NCBI GenBank assembly: GCA_965216945.1
Contig: CBDCGU010000003.1
Location: forward strand, 1,302,001 to 1,366,000
DNA: 64,000 nucleotides
Direction: 5' to 3'
Source of the DNA: DATHZQ01 sp965216945
GTDB lineage: Bacteria > Actinomycetota > Acidimicrobiia > Spongiisociales > UBA5794
Under the pieces are notes generated by a model that searched no databases, had not been told where the DNA came from, and worked only from the letters and a program-made list of their open reading frames with translations. Positions 8,784-17,510 of this stretch are shown piece after piece; the stretch's first letter is position 1, and each line of letters starts with the position of its first letter. The position numbers and the translations under genes are program-made.

Positions 8784-9254
8784 CTAGACGTACGCCAACT
8801 CCGTGGTGATCTCGATGCTGTCGCGGATCGAGCGGGCCACGGGGCAATAGTCGGCGTGGAAACCGAGTACGCGTTCGACGGTGTCCCGCCGATCCTCGGC
8901 CACGCCGGCCAGCTCGTACGTGACGTGAATCCGCTTGATGACGAGGACCTTGCCGTCCTTCTCGACGTCACCGACGCCATGCGCCTTCAGGTTGCCGCCG
9001 CTTGCATTGATCTTGCGCGCCTCCAGCGCGCCTCCCAGGGTGCCGGTCAGTCAACCAACCGCGGATGCCACGACGTAGTCGATCGTCGTCGTGTCGGGCG
9101 GATAGTCGTCGGGTGAGACGCCGTAGTGCTCAGCCACGGCACCGTGGACGCCGAACGTCACCTCTCCTTCGTTGCCGGGCAGCCACGCCCTCCGCATCGG
9201 CCCCCGCAGCCGCTCGACCCTGACCTCTGACCGGTATGCCACATCGTCGCTCAT
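8784..9254 (-). CDS. OsmC-family peroxiredoxin-like protein, probable selenoprotein with in-frame TGA (156 aa)
   Basis: Reading leftward from ATG 9254 (Shine-Dalgarno GGGAGGTG just upstream), 67 codons end at a TGA at 9051-9053. The same frame then continues for 88 more codons to TAG at 8784-8786. The two parts form one complete OsmC-like protein: IDYVVASAVG-[TGA]-LTGTLGGALEARKI, then HADYCPVARSI near the C-terminus. In OsmC/Ohr proteins the position of the TGA holds the peroxidatic cysteine of the central helix. The second conserved Cys is present at residue 137 in the usual CPV context. A hairpin lies directly downstream of the TGA (9015-9031). The simplest reading is selenocysteine at position 68, giving a hydroperoxide-reducing selenoenzyme. 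Alternatives are a C-to-A sequencing error (TGC to TGA) or a recent nonsense mutation. No sel genes are in the window. Confidence 0.8.
9015..9050 (-). promoter_or_regulatory. Candidate bacterial SECIS element
   Basis: On the mRNA of the OsmC-like gene, 19 bases after the in-frame UGA, a perfect 6-bp stem GCGCGC/GCGCGC (9026-9031 with 9015-9020) closes a 5-base loop UGGAG (9021-9025). The loop begins 25 bases after UGA, and its second base is G. Known bacterial SECIS hairpins have an apical loop about 16-37 nt after UGA with a G in the first two loop positions, so the geometry fits. The bulged U of the E. coli fdhF element is not obvious. The element overlaps coding sequence, as bacterial SECIS elements do. 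Confidence 0.6.
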
Positions 9255-9325
9255 GACACCTCCCGTCGGCGACTGTACAAGGACACCAAGGGGTACGGAG
9301 ACGCAGCTCACTACGCTTGCTCCGC

Positions 9326-10330
9326 ATGAGCGACCGGGCGAGCACAGATCTTCGCGAGATACGTCTCGCAGTGCTGTCCGCCGTCGTGGAGGGTGACGCC
9401 GGATTGGCTTTCGACGTGGTGAGCAGCGCCATGGCAGACGGCGTGCCGTTCGACACGATCCTCTTCGAAGTGATCGGACCGCTGCAGAAGGACGTCGGGA
9501 TGCGATGGCAGCTCGGCGATTTCGGGATCGCCGAGGAGCACGCTTCCACCGGCGCCGCCGAGACCCTGGTGGCGCTGCTGGCGGGTGCGTTCACCCAGCC
9601 GGACGATGGTGACCACGTCGTCGTGGCGTGCGCCGAAGGCGACCACCACTCCCTGCCGGCGCGCATGGTGGCGGCGTACCTCGTTTGGCTCGGGTACCGC
9701 GTGACCTTCCTCGGCGCCAGCACGCCGGCCGCAGATCTCGGCGACTACCTGGCACAGGTCAAACCGGCGGCGCTCGTGCTGTCGTGCGCCATGGCGACAA
9801 GCCTGCCCGGCGCTCGCGACTGCATCTTGGCGGCACACGACAACGGTGTCCCGGTGGTGGCGGGCGGCCGCGGTTTCGGCGACGGCACCCGGGCCACCCG
9901 TCTCGGAGCCGATGCGTGGCTCGCCACCCCGCAAGAGCTGAACGACCTGCTGCGCACGTGGCAACCCGACATCGATCGCACCGAGGTTGCGGCCCTCGTC
10001 CGTGACGAGGAGGCGAGCGCACTCGAGAAGGCTGCCCCGCAGGTCCTTCTCGACGCCCGGGCCAACGCCGTGGAAATCCTCGGTGAGGGCACGCGCGTAC
10101 GCATCGCCGCCGACCTGCGGGTGATGGTGGACGCGTTGGTGGCTGCGGTGGCCGTGGGTGATCCCGAGATCGTTTCTGAGTATGCCGCCTGGCACAGCGA
10201 GCTGCGCGCCGCCACCCACACGGGGGCGGAGACGACCCCGATCATCCTCAGCGCACTCCACGATGCGGCCGTCGATCATTCGCCCCGTGCCGCCCACTAC
10301 CTCGACCGGGCAATCGCCGCGCTGAGCTGA
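9326..10330 (+). CDS. Cobalamin-binding domain protein (334 aa)
   Basis: An N-terminal helical cap of about 90 residues (B12-binding-2 like, with HASTGAAETLVALLAGAF following GDFGIAEE) precedes a Rossmann-type B12-binding domain. The expected lower-ligand motif appears as EGDHHSLPARMVAAYL, that is DxHxxP instead of DxHxxG. It is followed by LGYRVTFLGASTP, LVLSCAMATSLPGA and GGRGFGDG. The layout resembles the C-terminal half of CarH/MerR-type photoreceptors, but no DNA-binding domain is present; a C-terminal helical region of about 100 residues replaces it. Likely role: cobalamin-dependent sensor or corrinoid carrier (inference). The ATG at 9326 is 71 bp from the divergent OsmC start, so promoters are probably shared. 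No strong Shine-Dalgarno is visible; it may be leaderless. Confidence 0.82.
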   Translation: MSDRASTDLREIRLAVLSAVVEGDAGLAFDVVSSAMADGVPFDTILFEVIGPLQKDVGMRWQLGDFGIAEEHASTGAAETLVALLAGAFTQPDDGDHVVVACAEGDHHSLPARMVAAYLVWLGYRVTFLGASTPAADLGDYLAQVKPAALVLSCAMATSLPGARDCILAAHDNGVPVVAGGRGFGDGTRATRLGADAWLATPQELNDLLRTWQPDIDRTEVAALVRDEEASALEKAAPQVLLDARANAVEILGEGTRVRIAADLRVMVDALVAAVAVGDPEIVSEYAAWHSELRAATHTGAETTPIILSALHDAAVDHSPRAAHYLDRAIAALS

Positions 10331-10546
10331 CCCCGATCATCACCCCACGTTCCTCTCCCTTCTACGGGCGGGCGAGTGCGGCACGGTGTGGGCCGTCCTC
10401 GCCGGTCAGGCGCCGGTCAGGCGTTGATACGCGGAACAGTGGCGCTTACCCCGCCTACGGCGGCCGGGAGTCGTCGCCGGTGCGACCGGACGGAGCATTG
10501 GGCCGAGTCGAGCTCCGGGGCCTACGCTCCGGTGCGGAGGTGATGG

Positions 10547-12691
10547 ATGCGTCGCACCGCCGGCTTCATCGTCGATCACGCCCGCTTGATCCTGGCGGCC
10601 ACGGCCGTCATATCGTTGCTCGCCGTCGCGATGCTGTTCCGCGTCGAGTTCAACGCCGACGTGTCGTCGTTCCTCATCGAGGGCAACGACACCGGAGAGG
10701 AGTTCGCCGCCCTCCAGGAGAAGTACGACGCAGCGGACCCGATCAATGTGCTGGTGACCCTGGACGAGGGTGGGACATTCCGGGAGCCGGCAGTGCTTGC
10801 GATGCTCGCCGAGCTGCGCGACTCCCTCGCCCGGGTCGAGGGAGTCGTGAGCGTCGCCTCGGTCATACCCGACCAGAACCCGCTGACCGGTGAGCCGCTC
10901 ACCGCGGAAGCCATCACATCCGCCCCGCCCGCCGCCGTGGCCGAGTTGCTCGAGACGAACCCGGTGGCGACTCTCCTCGTGAGCGACGACGGCCGCCACA
11001 CACTGCTGATGATCACCCCGTCGGGAGACAGCGTCGCGGTGGCTCGTGCCGTTGACGACGTCACGCCACCCGACGGGTTCGAACTCACCTTCTCGGGCAA
11101 TCCGGTGGTGTTCGCTCGTGTCCTCGATGTCCTGTCGTTGTTCCTCCTGCTCATCCCACCGCTCGTGATTGCCCTCCTCGTGCTGGTCTTCTTCGCCAAC
11201 ATCGGAGACCGGCGGCTGAGTGTGCTCGCCATCGTTCCTGCCGTGCTCGGCTCGCTGTGGACGTTTGGGCTGATCTTCGGACTGGGCCGGGAGGTCGACA
11301 TCGTCACGGTCATCGTGCCGATCTTCGTCGTGGTGATGGGCTCAGCCGATGGATTGCACTTCGTCACGCATTTCCAGGAGGAGGCGAAGAATCCCAGCAC
11401 GGTGGAGCGGGTCTCCTCTGCACTCTCACACGTGGGAGTGCCGATGATCTTGACGACCATCAGCACCGCCGCCGGGTTCCTCTCGCTCCTGGCCACCGAT
11501 GTGCAGCCGATACGACAGCTCGGCCTGTTCACGGCCATCGGCATCATCCTCGCCGGCGTCATCTCGTTCTTCTCGCTCCCCGCCATCCTCACCCACGTCA
11601 CGATCGAGCCTCGCCACCACGAGGCGCTGCTCGGCCCCCGGGTCACGGCTGCGCTGAAGGCACTCGTGCGCACCCGCACACCGGCCATCGTCCTCACCGT
11701 GGTGTTGCTCGGCTTTGCCGCGTTCTCCATCCCCCAGCTCGAGGTCAACCCCGATCAGCTGTTCTTCTTCAAGGATGGGGATCCGGTCCGGGTGGCGTTC
11801 CAGCGCACCGAGGACGTGTTCGGTGGGGCAACTCCGCTGATCGGCGAATTCGTGTTCGACCCGGCGGCGGGGCTCGACCAATTCGCTGCCCTCGAGACGG
11901 CCACCGCGGCGCTGGAAGCCGAACCGGGAGTTCGCCGCGTCTTCTCCCTCGTGGACGTGGCCGGTTCACTGCCTCCTGAGCAGCTGACCGCGGTGATCGC
12001 CGGCGGCCAACCGCTGCCGGTGGGCGACATGGTCAGCGACGACGGCCTGCGATTCATGTTGCTGCCCGCCGACTTCACAACGGACGACTTGCAGGGATGG
12101 CTCGCACTCGCCGATGAGACGCCGGAGATCCGCGTGCTCACCGGGATGCCGGTCGTGTGGGACGAGATCGCCCGCCTTGTTCTCAATGCCCAGGTGGCCT
12201 CGCTGGTCGTTGCGTTCGTCCTCGTCACCGTCATGTTGTACGTTGCCTACCGCAACTGGCGTCAGACGCTCGTCTCGCTGGTACCCATCCTGTTGACGGT
12301 GCTGACTTTGCTGGGCTTCATCGCGGCATCCGGCATCCAGCTCAATCTGCTCACCGCCGTGATCTCGTCCATCGTGATCGGGGTCGGCATCGACTACGCC
12401 ATTCACTACGCGGCGGCAATCGATCATGCTCGGCGTGATGGCGACGGCTATGTCTTGCGCGCCATCGATCGTGCGGGCCGGCCGATCGTCGCCAACGCAC
12501 TCGGGATCGCCGTGGCGTTGACCGCCCTGTGGCTCTCCCCACTGAAGATCCACGGCCAGGTGTCGATGATCATGTGGATCGCCATGACCGTCGCCGCATC
12601 GACGGCGCTGGTCGTCATCCCGGCGCTGCTCCCCCGCACGGGCGTCCAGCACCCTGCCTCGGGCGAAACGCACGAGTACCGGACCGCCTGA
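10547..12691 (+). CDS. MMPL/RND-family transporter (714 aa)
   Basis: This is an integral membrane protein with two homologous halves, each with one N-terminal helix, a large extracytoplasmic loop, and a five-helix SSD/MMPL block (about residues 190-340 and 545-700). The pattern VIVPIFVVVMGSADGLHFVTHF in the first half and SSIVIGVGIDYAIHYAAAIDHARR in the second is typical of the hydrophobe/amphiphile exporter family, with Asp residues in the central helix for proton coupling. It probably exports or displays a lipid or hydrophobic molecule driven by proton motive force. The ATG at 10547 has GGAGG six bases upstream. The preceding 216 bases (10331-10546) contain no gene, only a tandem CGCCGGTCAGG repeat near 10399-10423. 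Confidence 0.92.
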   Translation: MRRTAGFIVDHARLILAATAVISLLAVAMLFRVEFNADVSSFLIEGNDTGEEFAALQEKYDAADPINVLVTLDEGGTFREPAVLAMLAELRDSLARVEGVVSVASVIPDQNPLTGEPLTAEAITSAPPAAVAELLETNPVATLLVSDDGRHTLLMITPSGDSVAVARAVDDVTPPDGFELTFSGNPVVFARVLDVLSLFLLLIPPLVIALLVLVFFANIGDRRLSVLAIVPAVLGSLWTFGLIFGLGREVDIVTVIVPIFVVVMGSADGLHFVTHFQEEAKNPSTVERVSSALSHVGVPMILTTISTAAGFLSLLATDVQPIRQLGLFTAIGIILAGVISFFSLPAILTHVTIEPRHHEALLGPRVTAALKALVRTRTPAIVLTVVLLGFAAFSIPQLEVNPDQLFFFKDGDPVRVAFQRTEDVFGGATPLIGEFVFDPAAGLDQFAALETATAALEAEPGVRRVFSLVDVAGSLPPEQLTAVIAGGQPLPVGDMVSDDGLRFMLLPADFTTDDLQGWLALADETPEIRVLTGMPVVWDEIARLVLNAQVASLVVAFVLVTVMLYVAYRNWRQTLVSLVPILLTVLTLLGFIAASGIQLNLLTAVISSIVIGVGIDYAIHYAAAIDHARRDGDGYVLRAIDRAGRPIVANALGIAVALTALWLSPLKIHGQVSMIMWIAMTVAASTALVVIPALLPRTGVQHPASGETHEYRTA

Positions 12692-12710
12692 GCGGCGTCA
12701 GACAGGGACT

Positions 12711-12894
12711 CGCCCGAGGCTGCCCCCGGGGCGAAAAGACACCGAGCGCCTACGCAACCCGGGGGGTGCTCGAGGGGGCGGGCCTCGACCCGGCCCCCTC
12801 GATCTTCGGGACGGCGGCTCGGCCGGCGTCCCGCTCAAGAGGCGCGGCCCGACGGGCCGACGAATCGACTCGCCCGGGGCCTGCCTCGGGCGAA
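12711..12894. repeat. GC-rich inverted-repeat element with internal hairpins
   Basis: The left end (12711-12735) and the reverse complement of the right end (12870-12893) agree at about 21 of 24 positions; each end is itself a hairpin (for example TCGCCCG with CGGGCGA). Between them lie three more stable hairpins: about 12770-12801, 12808-12832 and 12845-12859. An 18-bp string at the right end (12880-12897) occurs again inside the 3' end of the MMPL gene (12653-12670). The element could be a MITE-like insertion, a stacked terminator for the MMPL gene, or a structured RNA. The rest of the gap, 12895-13119, has no convincing gene; a short open frame beginning at 12920 has no family resemblance. 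Confidence 0.5.
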
Positions 12895-13119
12895 ACGGAA
12901 GGACTTTGGCCCCTAGCCGATGTCGTACCTGGAGGGCACGCTGGCGGCAGACCTTGGGGTCTGGAGTGGGCGCTGCCAGGTGTGGCGCGGAGACTACGTG
13001 CACCGCCCTGCGACCACCCTTCCAGGCCCCATTGGCGCGTCTGGGACGCATCGGGAATCGTCTTCGTCCGCTGCGGCGTTGGGCTCCGTACCAACGACGA
13101 AGCGATCGACCGGCCGGGT

Positions 13120-14046
13120 ATGGGCATGCGCACCTTCATCGACAACCAACGCGACCGTGTCGTCGCCAGCACGACGGGGCTCTTCGCTCATGCACCGTAT
13201 CCTCTGGCAGACACCCTCGACTACATGGGCGATCCCGGGATGTTCGGCCCGGGCTCGGCGACGTGGCCCGTGATCGGCGATGTGGCGGCATTCGTCGGCG
13301 GGCTACGGGCCCTGGTGATCCAGGCCGCCCACCCCGAGGTCGTAGCCGGGGTGGCCGACCACTCCCGGTATCGAGAGGATCCTCTCGGCAGGCTGTCCCG
13401 CACCTCCGCCTACGTCACGGCGACGGCGTTTGGCGCCGTGCCGGAGGTCGAACGCGCCGTAGCCATCGTGCGCGGCCGTCACCGCCCGGTGGCCGGAACC
13501 TCCCATCGCGGACGTAGGTACACGGCAGGCGACGCCGCATTTGCCGCATGGGTGCACAACGCGCTCACCGACTCCTTCCTCGTTGCGTTCGAGGTCTTCG
13601 GTCCGCGCACTCGGTCCGAGGTCGATGGCGACCAGTTCGTCACCGAGCAGACCAGGGTGGGCGCCCTCCTGGCGGCCTCACCGACACCGACGAGCGCCGC
13701 CGAGCTGAGCGCCTGGCTCACCGACCACCCGGATGCTGCACCCTCGCCCGGTATGGCGGCGGCCATGAGCTTCCTGCGGTCGCCGCCGCTGCCACTCGGC
13801 GTGAGAATCGGATACACCCTGATGCTGTTGGCCGCCGTAGCCACGATTCCCAAGCGTCTACGGCGGATCTTGGGGATTCGCCGACTCCCCGGCGCCATCG
13901 TGGCCGGCAAAGCTCTCACCGCGTTCCTCCGTTGGGCGCTGGGGTCCTCCCCGTCCTGGCACGTCGCTCTCGTGCGTAGCGGCGCAACCGTCCCGGACGG
14001 TCTCTTCCGCCAACCACTCCTCGCCCCGGCTCGTCGCGCTCGGTGA
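13120..14046 (+). CDS. Oxygenase MpaB-like (DUF2236) family protein (308 aa)
   Basis: This is a helical DUF2236 protein. Recognisable features are a GDPGMFGPGSATWPVIGDV region (start of the domain), LRALVIQAAHPEVVAGVADHS with the conserved His, a TAFGAVPEVERAVAIVRGRH segment, and AFAAWVHNALTDSFLVAFEVFG, where the conserved WVHN/T motif carries another His. These His residues bind heme b in the rubber oxygenase Lcp and mycophenolate MpaB relatives. It probably binds heme and acts as an oxygenase or hydroperoxide enzyme; substrate unknown. Start at 13120 (or 13126) is chosen because upstream sequence is non-coding. No clear Shine-Dalgarno is visible. It is followed in the same direction by the SARP-kinase fusion. 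Confidence 0.85.
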   Translation: MGMRTFIDNQRDRVVASTTGLFAHAPYPLADTLDYMGDPGMFGPGSATWPVIGDVAAFVGGLRALVIQAAHPEVVAGVADHSRYREDPLGRLSRTSAYVTATAFGAVPEVERAVAIVRGRHRPVAGTSHRGRRYTAGDAAFAAWVHNALTDSFLVAFEVFGPRTRSEVDGDQFVTEQTRVGALLAASPTPTSAAELSAWLTDHPDAAPSPGMAAAMSFLRSPPLPLGVRIGYTLMLLAAVATIPKRLRRILGIRRLPGAIVAGKALTAFLRWALGSSPSWHVALVRSGATVPDGLFRQPLLAPARRAR

Positions 14047-14217
14047 GACGCCGCTTCTCAACACGTTGCGGGAGCTGTCGCGGCCGCCGGGCGGCGGGTG
14101 GCGCGAGGCACCGTCACCCCATGGAGACGGCTCGCCGCAACGGCACACCGAGGAGTTCTCCGTATCAGTGCGGCGGCCGGGTGCTCTGTTTGAGTGCGCG
14201 CAACAATCGAGGAGTCC

Positions 14218-17200
14218 ATGATCGGTGGCGCAACCGACCCCCAAAACTCATCGCCACATGCAGTGGCCGTCGCCAACGACGACCGGGGACCGCATATCGA
14301 GCTGGGCGTGCTCGGCTGCCTTCAGGCGACGGTCGATGGCGAGCCCGTCGACCTCGGCGGACCCAAGCAGCGCACGGTGCTGGCCGTCCTGGCGGCTCAC
14401 GCCGGGCGCGCCGTCTCGACGGATCGTCTGCTGGGCGCCGTGTACGGCCAGTCGGTCAGACCCGGAGCACGCCGCTCGCTGCAGACGTTCGTATCGAATC
14501 TGCGCCGCATCGTCGGCGACACCATCCGCCGCAGCGGCGACGGCTACGTCCTGGACCCGTCCAACATCACGCTGGATGCGGGCGACACCGAGGCCCTCTA
14601 CCTGGCGGCGCTGCACGAGTCCGATCCGAATGAGATAGCCGTCACCCTCCGACTCGCAGAGTCGCTGTGGCGAGGGGCGCCCTTCGAGGACATCGATGGG
14701 CATGCCGTACTGGACGCCGAGATCACCCGTCTCCAGGAGCTGCGCCTGCTGCAGCTGGAGACGCGGATGGAAGCCGAGCTCGCATTGGGTCGTCATGCCG
14801 CGATCGTGGGAGAGCTCGAGACGCTCACCGTGGCCAACCCATTCCGCGAGCGTCTCACCTGCCAGCTCATGGTCGCCCTCTACCGGTCCGGTCGTCAGGC
14901 AGAGGCGTTGCGTGCCTACAACCGCCTCCGCACCAGGCTCGTCGAGGAGCTGGGCATCGATCCCTCGGAACCCACACGGCAACTCGAGCAACGGGTACTG
15001 GAACAAGATCCGAGCCTGCTCGAGAACCACTCGACGCCTGCGGTGAGGGAGATCGGGGATTTCGACCTCAGGGGGCTGATCGGAGAGGGGCGCTATGCCA
15101 AGGTCTACCGCGCACGCCAGTCCAGCGTGGACCGCGAGGTCGCGGTCAAGGCCATCCGCCCCGAATACGCCCATCATCCCGAGTTCCTTCGCCGGTTCGA
15201 GACGGAGGCGCGGGTGGTTGCCCGGCTGGAGCATCCGCACATCGTGCCGATCTACGAGTACTGGCGCGACCCCGACGGCGCATACATCGCCATGCGGCTG
15301 CTGCGCGGTGGCAGCCTGGCCGATGCGTTGTCGCTGGGCCCGTGGGCGCAGGATCGTGTGGCACGCCTGATCAACCAGATCGCCGCGGCGACGGCCGCGG
15401 CTCATCGCGTCGGTGTCATCCACAGGGACATCAAGCCGGCCAACATCCTGCTGGATGAGGACGGCAACGGGTATCTGAGTGACTTTGGGATCGCCAAGAT
15501 CATCGGCTCGGCTCAGACCACCACCGACGACAGCTCCCCGGCGACTCCGGCTTACACCGCCCCGGAGATCCTCGCGGGCCGCCGGCCGGACGGCACTGCC
15601 GATGTCTATGCGCTGGCGCTCGTGGCATACGAGCTACTCGCCGGCGCTCACCCGTTCGCCGTGGACACCGTGCCGGCGATGATCTCGCACCATCTCCACG
15701 ATGCGCTGCCATCGCTGCACGACCAGCGGGCCGCCCTTTCGAGCGCCGTCGACGCCGTGCTCGCTCGCGCCAGCGCCAAACAACCCGAGGATCGCTACGA
15801 CGACCCGGTGACGTTCGCCGCCGAGCTCGCAACCGCTCTCGACGCCACACCGGTTGCAGCACCGGCCAATGGCAACGGCAAGCCGCACCTGAAGCCGCCG
15901 CCGACGATCGAGGACTTCATCACGGACGAAACGCCGTTCGGTCCCATCGCCATGGACGAGATCTCGACCCGCGACGTCTACGAGGCGCTCTATGACCGGG
16001 ACAACCGCATCCACGCCGAGATCCTCCGCCGCCGGCCCTCGTTCATCGTCGGCAGGCGCGGTGCGGGCAAGACGGCGCTCATGCGCGCCCCGTTGCTCGA
16101 CCCCGGCAACCTTCTCGTGGAGTTCAAGTCGGCCGATCTGTTTGCCCATGTCCTGCACTGCGTCGAACGGATCGAACGGGACCATGGGCGGTTGTTCGTC
16201 AAGCAGGTGGGCGACATCTGGGAAGGTGTCGTGTGGAGTGGATTGTGCTTGGCGGTGCTGCAGTCCACGCAGGCGCCGGACGAGACCAGAGCAGACCTCT
16301 TCACCCTGCAACGCTTCATCGGAGGATCCGGGAACGCAGCGACGATGTGCGTGGACGATGCGGGTGCCGCGTATTGCCAGGCTCTGGCATCGCTGGAGAG
16401 TGACGGGTCGATCACCGGCGGCGTGACCCTCCCCGAGGCGAAGGAGTCGTGTCAACGCATCCTGCGGCACCGCAACCTCCATGCGGTGGTGCTGATCGAC
16501 TCGATGGAAGACCTCCACACCGAGTTCGACGCCCTCGCCCGTCCCATGGCCGGTCTGTTCGGTCTCATCGGCCGGGCCGACCGCTCCGCGGTGCCCGATT
16601 GCGACTTCCGGTTCTGCTACCCGTCCGAGCTGTGGATGAAGCTCTCCGATTTCGCTGCGAATCCGCTCAAAGACGCCGAGAACCACCTCACCATCCACTG
16701 GCAGGCTCGCGAGCTGCTGAAGATCGCCGGCAACCGGCTGGCGATCTACCTGAAGCTGCACCATCCCGGTGTGCTGACCGACCTGTTTGGCCGGCGGCAG
16801 TACAACCTCAAGTCGCTCGACGATGCCCGCGCCGTGCTGCGCGCCGTCCTGCCTCCGCGGGTGACCAACCCCTTCGGCGTCGACGAGGACACGCTCGCAT
16901 ACGTCATGCGCCACACCCAGTTGGTGCCCCGCCACCTGCTCCGCATCCTCAACGGCGTCATGCGGCGCAACCGTGAAGCCGGTGGCGATCCGACCCAGGT
17001 GACTCCAGGAGCGGTCATCGAAGGGGTGCGCCAGGTCGAGGAGCTGCTGGCGGTGGAGATCTTCAGTGCCTACTCGGCGGTGCATCCCTGGGCACGGGAA
17101 GCATGCCGCCGGGCGCTGCCGGAGCTTGCGGTTTCCTTCGGCGACGGCGATCTACACAGGACCTACAACCGCACCGGCATCGCCAAGACAACCGGGCTCG

Positions 17201-17454
17201 AGTACTTCGAGTTCAAGAAGATGCTGATCGAGATCGGTGCTCTCGGCCGGGTGCTGCGCAGCACGGATCGCTACATCGAAGCCGAATTCGACTACACAGT
17301 GCCGAGCCCGATGTTCCCGGGTCACGACGACGCTCTGTGCCTGCACCCTTTGTTCAGCAGAGTGTTCCAGGCACACGGTGCACCGGTGCGAGGCACCGAC
17401 ACGCTCGCCGTCTACCCGTACGGATCGGACCCGGCCCACGCCGACGCCTGGTAG
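14218..17454 (+). CDS. SARP/BTAD - Ser/Thr protein kinase - P-loop ATPase fusion (1078 aa)
   Basis: Three modules lie in one chain. (1) Residues about 27-265: an OmpR-like winged helix (GGPKQRTVLAVLAAHAGRAV, RSLQTFVSNLRRIVGD) and a bacterial transcriptional activation domain as in AfsR/SARP regulators. (2) About 278-545: an apparently active Hanks kinase with the glycine loop LIGEGRYAKVYRA, VAVKAI lysine (about 310), VIHRDIKPANILL (about 400), LSDFGIAK (about 420) and YTAPEIL. (3) About 570-1078: a P-loop ATPase with Walker A GRRGAGKTAL (about 611) and a Walker B-like VVLIDSMED (about 757-765), ending in a winged-helix-like tail. It is cytosolic, with no membrane segment. It should bind DNA, phosphorylate proteins and use the ATPase as a switch (inference). 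Start 14218 has GAGGAG upstream; GTG 14194 is an alternative. Confidence 0.9.
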   Translation: MIGGATDPQNSSPHAVAVANDDRGPHIELGVLGCLQATVDGEPVDLGGPKQRTVLAVLAAHAGRAVSTDRLLGAVYGQSVRPGARRSLQTFVSNLRRIVGDTIRRSGDGYVLDPSNITLDAGDTEALYLAALHESDPNEIAVTLRLAESLWRGAPFEDIDGHAVLDAEITRLQELRLLQLETRMEAELALGRHAAIVGELETLTVANPFRERLTCQLMVALYRSGRQAEALRAYNRLRTRLVEELGIDPSEPTRQLEQRVLEQDPSLLENHSTPAVREIGDFDLRGLIGEGRYAKVYRARQSSVDREVAVKAIRPEYAHHPEFLRRFETEARVVARLEHPHIVPIYEYWRDPDGAYIAMRLLRGGSLADALSLGPWAQDRVARLINQIAAATAAAHRVGVIHRDIKPANILLDEDGNGYLSDFGIAKIIGSAQTTTDDSSPATPAYTAPEILAGRRPDGTADVYALALVAYELLAGAHPFAVDTVPAMISHHLHDALPSLHDQRAALSSAVDAVLARASAKQPEDRYDDPVTFAAELATALDATPVAAPANGNGKPHLKPPPTIEDFITDETPFGPIAMDEISTRDVYEALYDRDNRIHAEILRRRPSFIVGRRGAGKTALMRAPLLDPGNLLVEFKSADLFAHVLHCVERIERDHGRLFVKQVGDIWEGVVWSGLCLAVLQSTQAPDETRADLFTLQRFIGGSGNAATMCVDDAGAAYCQALASLESDGSITGGVTLPEAKESCQRILRHRNLHAVVLIDSMEDLHTEFDALARPMAGLFGLIGRADRSAVPDCDFRFCYPSELWMKLSDFAANPLKDAENHLTIHWQARELLKIAGNRLAIYLKLHHPGVLTDLFGRRQYNLKSLDDARAVLRAVLPPRVTNPFGVDEDTLAYVMRHTQLVPRHLLRILNGVMRRNREAGGDPTQVTPGAVIEGVRQVEELLAVEIFSAYSAVHPWAREACRRALPELAVSFGDGDLHRTYNRTGIAKTTGLEYFEFKKMLIEIGALGRVLRSTDRYIEAEFDYTVPSPMFPGHDDALCLHPLFSRVFQAHGAPVRGTDTLAVYPYGSDPAHADAW

Positions 17455-17483
17455 GGGTCGTACACCGGGGAGGGTTGCAGAGA

Positions 17484-17510
17484 TGGGAGGCCCTCACACG
17501 GGGCCTCCCA
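17484..17510. terminator. Bidirectional terminator overlapping a stop codon
   Basis: A perfect 10-bp stem (17484-17493 with 17501-17510) with a 7-base loop lies between two convergent genes and is followed on the + strand by CCTTTG. The loop and right arm encode the last codons (GGPV) and stop of the leftward metalloprotease gene, so the hairpin includes the end of that reading frame. It probably ends transcripts of both genes. Confidence 0.7.

Noticed and set aside
8684..9311. Reading the OsmC-like region as a broken pseudogene or as two unrelated small genes
   Set aside because: Only one interruption is present, it is TGA rather than TAA/TAG, it falls exactly on the catalytic-Cys codon, and the downstream frame is intact to a natural end. 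A pseudogene would not be expected to place its single lesion there and to have a SECIS-like hairpin after it. Sequencing error is still open.
12900..12917. DosR/DevR-like box (GGACTTTGGCCCC)
   Set aside because: It matches only part of the GGGACTTTNGNCCC pattern, lacks the symmetrical left half, and no response-regulator target starts at the right distance.
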